NCBI GenBank assembly: GCA_035610835.1
Contig: CM069459.1
Coordinates: 22,583,636 to 22,647,635 of the forward strand
Origin: Ophiura sarsii
Taxonomy: Eukaryota; Echinodermata; Ophiuroidea; Amphilepidida; Ophiuridae
Direction of reading: 5' to 3'
Length of the DNA stretch: 64,000 nt
Part shown: one piece after another, positions 59,201 through 64,000 of the stretch
Layout of the letters: each line of letters starts with the position of its first letter
Position numbering within the stretch: the first letter of the stretch is position 1
Translations under genes and position numbers: made by a program
Notes under the pieces: model-generated
Databases searched by the model: none
What the model saw: only the letters and a program-made list of their open reading frames with translations
What the model was told of the DNA's origin: nothing

Positions 59201-62200
59201 CTACCAACCTTCCCAAGCCTTACCTACATTACCAATCGTACAACCTTCCCAAACGTACCCTAGCTTCCCATCCCTACCAACCTTCCCTAGCCTTACCTAG
59301 CTTACCAATCGTACTACCTTCCCAAACGTACCCTAGCTTCCCATCCCTACCAACCTTCCCAAGCCTTACCTAGCTTACCAATCGTACAACCTTCCCAAAC
59401 GTACCCTAGCTTCCCATCCCTACCAACCTTCCCAAGCCTTACCTACATTACCAATCGTACTATCTTCCCAAACGTACCCTAGCTTCCCATCCCTACCAAC
59501 CTTCCCAAGCCTTACCTAGCTTACCAATCGTACTACCTTCCCAAACGTACCCTAGCTTCCCATCCCTACCAACCTTCCCAAGCCTTACCTACATTACCAA
59601 TCGTACTACCTTCCGAAACGTACCCTAGCTTCCCATCCCTACCAACCTTCCCAAGCCTTACCTAGCTTACCAATCGTACAACCTTCCCAAACGTACCCTA
59701 GCTTCCCATCCCTACCAACCTTCCCAAGCCTTACCTACATTACCAATCGTACAACCTTCCCAAACGTACCCTAGCTTCCCATCCCTACCAACCTTCCCTA
59801 GCCTTACCTACATTACCAATCGTACTATCTTCCCAAACGTACCCTAGCTTCCCATCCCTACCAACCTTCCCAAGCCTTACCTAGCTTACCAATCGTACAA
59901 CCTTCCCAAACGTACCCTAGCTTCCCATCCCTACCAACCTTCCCAAGCCTTACCTACATTACCAATCGTACTACCTTCCCAAACGTACCCTAGCTTCCCA
60001 TCCCTACCAACCTTCCCAAGCCTTACCTAGCTTACCAATCGTACAACCTTCCCAAACGTACCCTAGCTTCCCATCCCTACCAACCTTCCCAAGCCTTACC
60101 TAGCTTACCAATCGTACTACCTTCCCAAACGTACCCTAGCTTCCCATCCCAACCAACCTTCCCAAGCCTTACCTACATTACCAATCGTACTACCTTCCCA
60201 AACGTACCCTAGCTTCCCATCCCTACCAATCCTTACCTACATTACCAATCGTACTACCTTCCCAAACGTACCCTTGCTTCCCATCCCTACCAACCTTCCC
60301 AAGCCTTACCTAGATTACCAATCGTTCTACCGTCCCAAACGTACCCTAGCTTCCCATCCCTACCAACCTTCCCAAGCCTTACCTAGATTACCAATCGTAC
60401 AACCTTCCCAAACGTACCCTAGCTTCCCATCCCTACCAACCTTCCCAAGCCTTACCTAGCTTACCAATCGTACTACCTTCCCAAACGTACCCTAGCTTCC
60501 CATCCCTACCAACCTTCCCAAGCCTTACCTACATTACCAATCGTACTACCTTCCCAAACGTACCCTAGCTTTTCATCCCTACCAACCTTCCCAAGCCTTA
60601 CCTACATTACCAATCGTACAACCTTCCCAAACGTACCCTAGCTTCCCATCCCTACCAACCTTCCCTAGCCTTACCTAGCTTACCAATCGTACAACCTTCC
60701 CAAACGTACCCTAGCTTCCCATCCCTACCAACCTTCCCAAGCCTTACCTACATTACCAATCGTACAACCTTCCCAAACGTACCCTAGCTTCCCATCCCTA
60801 CCAACCTTCCCTAGCCTTACCTACATTACCAATCGTACTATCTTCCCAAACGTACCCTAGCTTCCCATCCCTACCAACCTTCCCAAGCCTTACCTAGCTT
60901 ACCAATCGTACTACCTTCCCAAACGTACCCTAGCTTCCCATCCCTACCAACCTTCCCAAGCCTTACCTACATTACCAATCGTACTACCTTCCCAAACGTA
61001 CCCTAGCTTCCCATCCCTACCAACCTTCCCAAGCCTTACCTAGCTTACCAATCGTACAACCTTCCCAAACGTACCCTAGCTTCCCATCCCTACCAACCTT
61101 CCCAAGCCTTACCTAGCTTACCAATCGTACTACCTTCCCAAACGTACCCTAGCTTCCCATCCCAACCAACCTTCCCAAGCCTTACCTACATTACCAATCG
61201 TACTACCTTCCCAAACGTACCCTAGCTTCCCATCCCTACCAATCCTTACCTACATTACCAATCGTACTACCTTCCCAAACGTACCCTTGCTTCCCATCCC
61301 TACCAACCTTCCCAAGCCTTACCTAGATTACCAATCGTTCTACCGTCCCAAACGTACCCTAGCTTCCCATCCCTACCAACCTTCCCAAGCCTTACCTAGA
61401 TTACCAATCGTACAACCTTCCCAAACGTACCCTAGCTTCCCATCCCTACCAACCTTCCCAAGCCTTACCTAGCTTACCAATCGTACTACCTTCCCAAACG
61501 TACCCTAGCTTCCCATCCCTACTAACCTTCCCAAGCCTTACCTACATTACCAATCGTACTACCTTCCCAAACGTACCCTAGCTTTTCATCCCTACCAACC
61601 TTCCCAAGCCTTACCTACATTACCAATCGTACAACCTTCCCAAACGTACCCTAGCTTCCCATCCCTACCAACCTTCCCTAGCCTTACCTAGCTTACCAAT
61701 CGTACTACCTTCCCAAACGTACCCTAGCTTCCCATCCCTACCAACCTTCCCAAGCCTTACCTAGCTTACCAATCGTACAACCTTCCCAAACGTACCCTAG
61801 CTTCCCATCCCTACCAACCTTCCCAAGCCTTACCTAGCTTACCAATCGTACTACCTTCCCAAACGTACCCTAGCTTCCCATCCCAACCAACCTTCCCAAG
61901 CCTTACCTACATTACCAATCGTACTACCTTCCCAAACGTACCCTAGCTTCCCATCCCTACCAATCCTTACCTACATTACCAATCGTACTACCTTCCCAAA
62001 CGTACCCTTGCTTCCCATCCCTACCAACCTTCCCAAGCCTTACCTAGATTACCAATCGTTCTACCGTCCCAAACGTACCCTAGCTTCCCATCCCTACCAA
62101 CCTTCCCAAGCCTTACCTAGATTACCAATCGTACAACCTTCCCAAACGTACCCTAGCTTCCCATCCCTACCAACCTTCCCAAGCCTTACCTAGCTTACCA

Positions 62201-64000
62201 ATCGTACTACCTTCCCAAACGTACCCTAGCTTCCCATCCCTACCAACCTTCCCAAGCCTTACCTACATTACCAATCGTACTACCTTCCCAAACGTACCCT
62301 AGCTTTTCATCCCTACCAACCTTCCCAAGCCTTACCTACATTACCAATCGTACAACCTTCCCAAACGTACCCTAGCTTCCCATCCCTACCAACCTTCCCT
62401 AGCCTTACCTAGCTTACCAATCGTACTACCTTCCCAAACGTACCCTAGCTTCCCATCCCTACCAACCTTCCCAAGCCTTACCTACATTACCAATCGTACT
62501 ACCTTCCCAAACGTACCCTAGCTTCCCATCCCTACCAACCTTCCCAAGCCTTACCTAGCTTACCAATCGTACAACCTTCCCAAACGTACCCTAGCTTCCC
62601 ATCCCTACCAACCTTCCCTAGCCTTACCTACATTACCAATCGTACAACCTTCCCAAACGTACCCTAGCTTCCCATCCCTACCAACCTTCCCAAGCCTTAC
62701 CTACATTACCAATCGTACAACCTTCCCAAACGTACCCTAGCTTCCCATCCCTACCAACCTTCCCTAGCCTTACCTAGCTTACCAATCGTACTACCTTCCC
62801 AAACGTACCCTAGCTTCCCATCCCTACCAACCTTCCCAAGCCTTACCTAGCTTACCAATCGTACAACCTTCCCGAACGTACCCTAGCTTCCCATCCCTAC
62901 CAACCTTCCCAAGCCTTACCTACATTACCAATCGTACTATCTTCCCAAACGTACCCTAGCTTCCCATCCCTACCAACCTTCCCAAGCCTTACCTAGCTTA
63001 CCAATCGTACTACCTTCCCAAACGTACCCTAGCTTCCCATCCCTACCAACCTTCCCAAGCCTTACCTACATTACCAATCGTACTACCTTCCCAAACGTAC
63101 CCTAGCTTCCCATCCCTACCAACCTTCCCAAGCCTTACCTAGCTTACCAATCGTACAACCTTCCCAAACGTACCCTAGCTTCCCATCCCTACCAACCTTC
63201 CTAAGCCTTACCTAGCTTACCAATCGTACTACCTTCCCAAACGTACCCTAGCTTCCCATCCCTACCAATCCTTACCTACATTACCAATCGTACTACCTTC
63301 CCAAACGTACCCTTGCTTCCCATCCCTACCAACCTTCCCAAGCCTTACCTAGATTACCAATCGTTCTACCGTCCCAAACGTACCCTAGCTTCCCATCCCT
63401 ACCAACCTTCCCAAGCCTTACCTAGATTACCAATCGTTCTACCTTCCCAAACGTACCTTAGCTTCCCATCCCTACCAACCTTCCCAAGCCTTACCTAGAT
63501 TACCAATCGTACTACCTTCCCAAACGTACCCTAGCTTCCCATCCCTACCAACCTTCCCAAGCCTTACCTACATTACCAATCGTACTATCTTCCCAAACGT
63601 ACCCTAGCTTCCCATCCCTACCAACCTTCCCAAGCCTTACCTAGCTTACCAATCGTACTACCTTCCCAAACGTACCCTAGCTTCCCATCCCTACCAACCT
63701 TCCCAAGCCTTACCTACATTACCAATCGTACTATCTTCCCAAACGTACCCTAGCTTCCCATCCCTACCAACCTTCCCAAGCCTTACCTAGCTTACCAATC
63801 GTACTACCTTCCCAAACGTACCCTAGCTTCCCATCCCTACCAACCTTCCCAAGCCTTACCTACATTACCAATCGTACTATCTTCCCAAACGTACCCTAGC
63901 TTCCCATCCCTACCAACCTTCCCAAGCCTAATCTAGATTACCTATCGTACTACCTTCCAAACGTACCCTAGCTTCCCATCCCTACCAACCTTCCCAAGCC
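56220..64000. repeat. 73-bp satellite, about 106 copies to the window end
   Basis: Successive monomers start 73 bp apart (CTTCCCAAAC at 56252 and 56325). Two variants, ending CATTACCAATCGTACTACC or CTTACCAATCGTACAACC, largely alternate, giving a 146-bp dimer. Marked blocks with a CCCTTGCTTCCC variant and a shortened 64-bp monomer recur at 60274, 61287, 62008 and 63313. The plus strand is pyrimidine-rich with few G; the minus strand has a G-quadruplex motif per monomer. Short 61-codon frames inside the marked blocks are repeat artefacts. Confidence 0.95.

Noticed and set aside
60274..63498. Four identical 61-codon ORFs (MLPIPTNLPK start)
   Set aside because: They arise from one satellite monomer variant (CCCTTGCTTCCC) and read only repeat sequence.

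Overview
This is invertebrate animal DNA. Genes are split by GT-AG introns, there is an SLC4-type anion transporter and a C-type lectin, and the rest is dense with Penelope-like retroelements, several LINE clades, TA-flanked DNA transposons and long satellites. No prokaryotic gene organisation is visible. The mix suits a marine deuterostome invertebrate such as an echinoderm or hemichordate, but that placement is a guess. All splice sites and repeat borders were read by eye.

Layout. 1-9 kb: repeat-rich, with a Penelope-like fragment (minus), two copies of a TA-flanked MITE, a CR1-like LINE 3' end and a satellite carrying AGGTCA direct repeats. 9.2-18.7 kb: a roughly 145-bp satellite that has received two DNA transposons with very long inverted repeats and 3-bp target duplications. 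The larger (12283-16876) carries a damaged ~1,100-codon gene with XPG/FLAP-nuclease-like motifs and is probably an Academ-type transposon. 19-25.6 kb: LINE debris, a degenerate tRNA-Asn, imperfect tandem duplications and hairpin elements.

26.5-42.6 kb (plus strand): a C-type lectin gene. Three exons encode a complete C-type lectin-like domain, preceded by a short linker exon and an unrecognised six-cysteine exon, all joined by phase-1 introns. Its introns hold mariner-like elements, a decayed LINE, a local tandem duplication and, between the last two exons, a stack of nested elements. The innermost is a SINE-like sequence whose 5' head is the first ~38 nt of U2 snRNA.

42.6-51.4 kb: dead LINE C-termini, a 25-bp satellite of about 73 almost identical copies, a second Penelope-like fragment with a GIY-YIG motif, and a minisatellite interrupted by a LINE 3' end. 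52.3-54 kb (plus strand): the first recognisable exons of an SLC4-family bicarbonate/anion transporter, followed by about five decayed tandem copies of its second exon. 56.2-64 kb: a 73-bp satellite, no doubt continuing past the window, in which nearly every monomer carries a G-quadruplex motif on the minus strand.

The two host genes are unrelated in function. The main interest lies in the transposons and satellites: the U2-headed SINE, the Academ-like pair, the exon-derived repeats and the G4 satellite.
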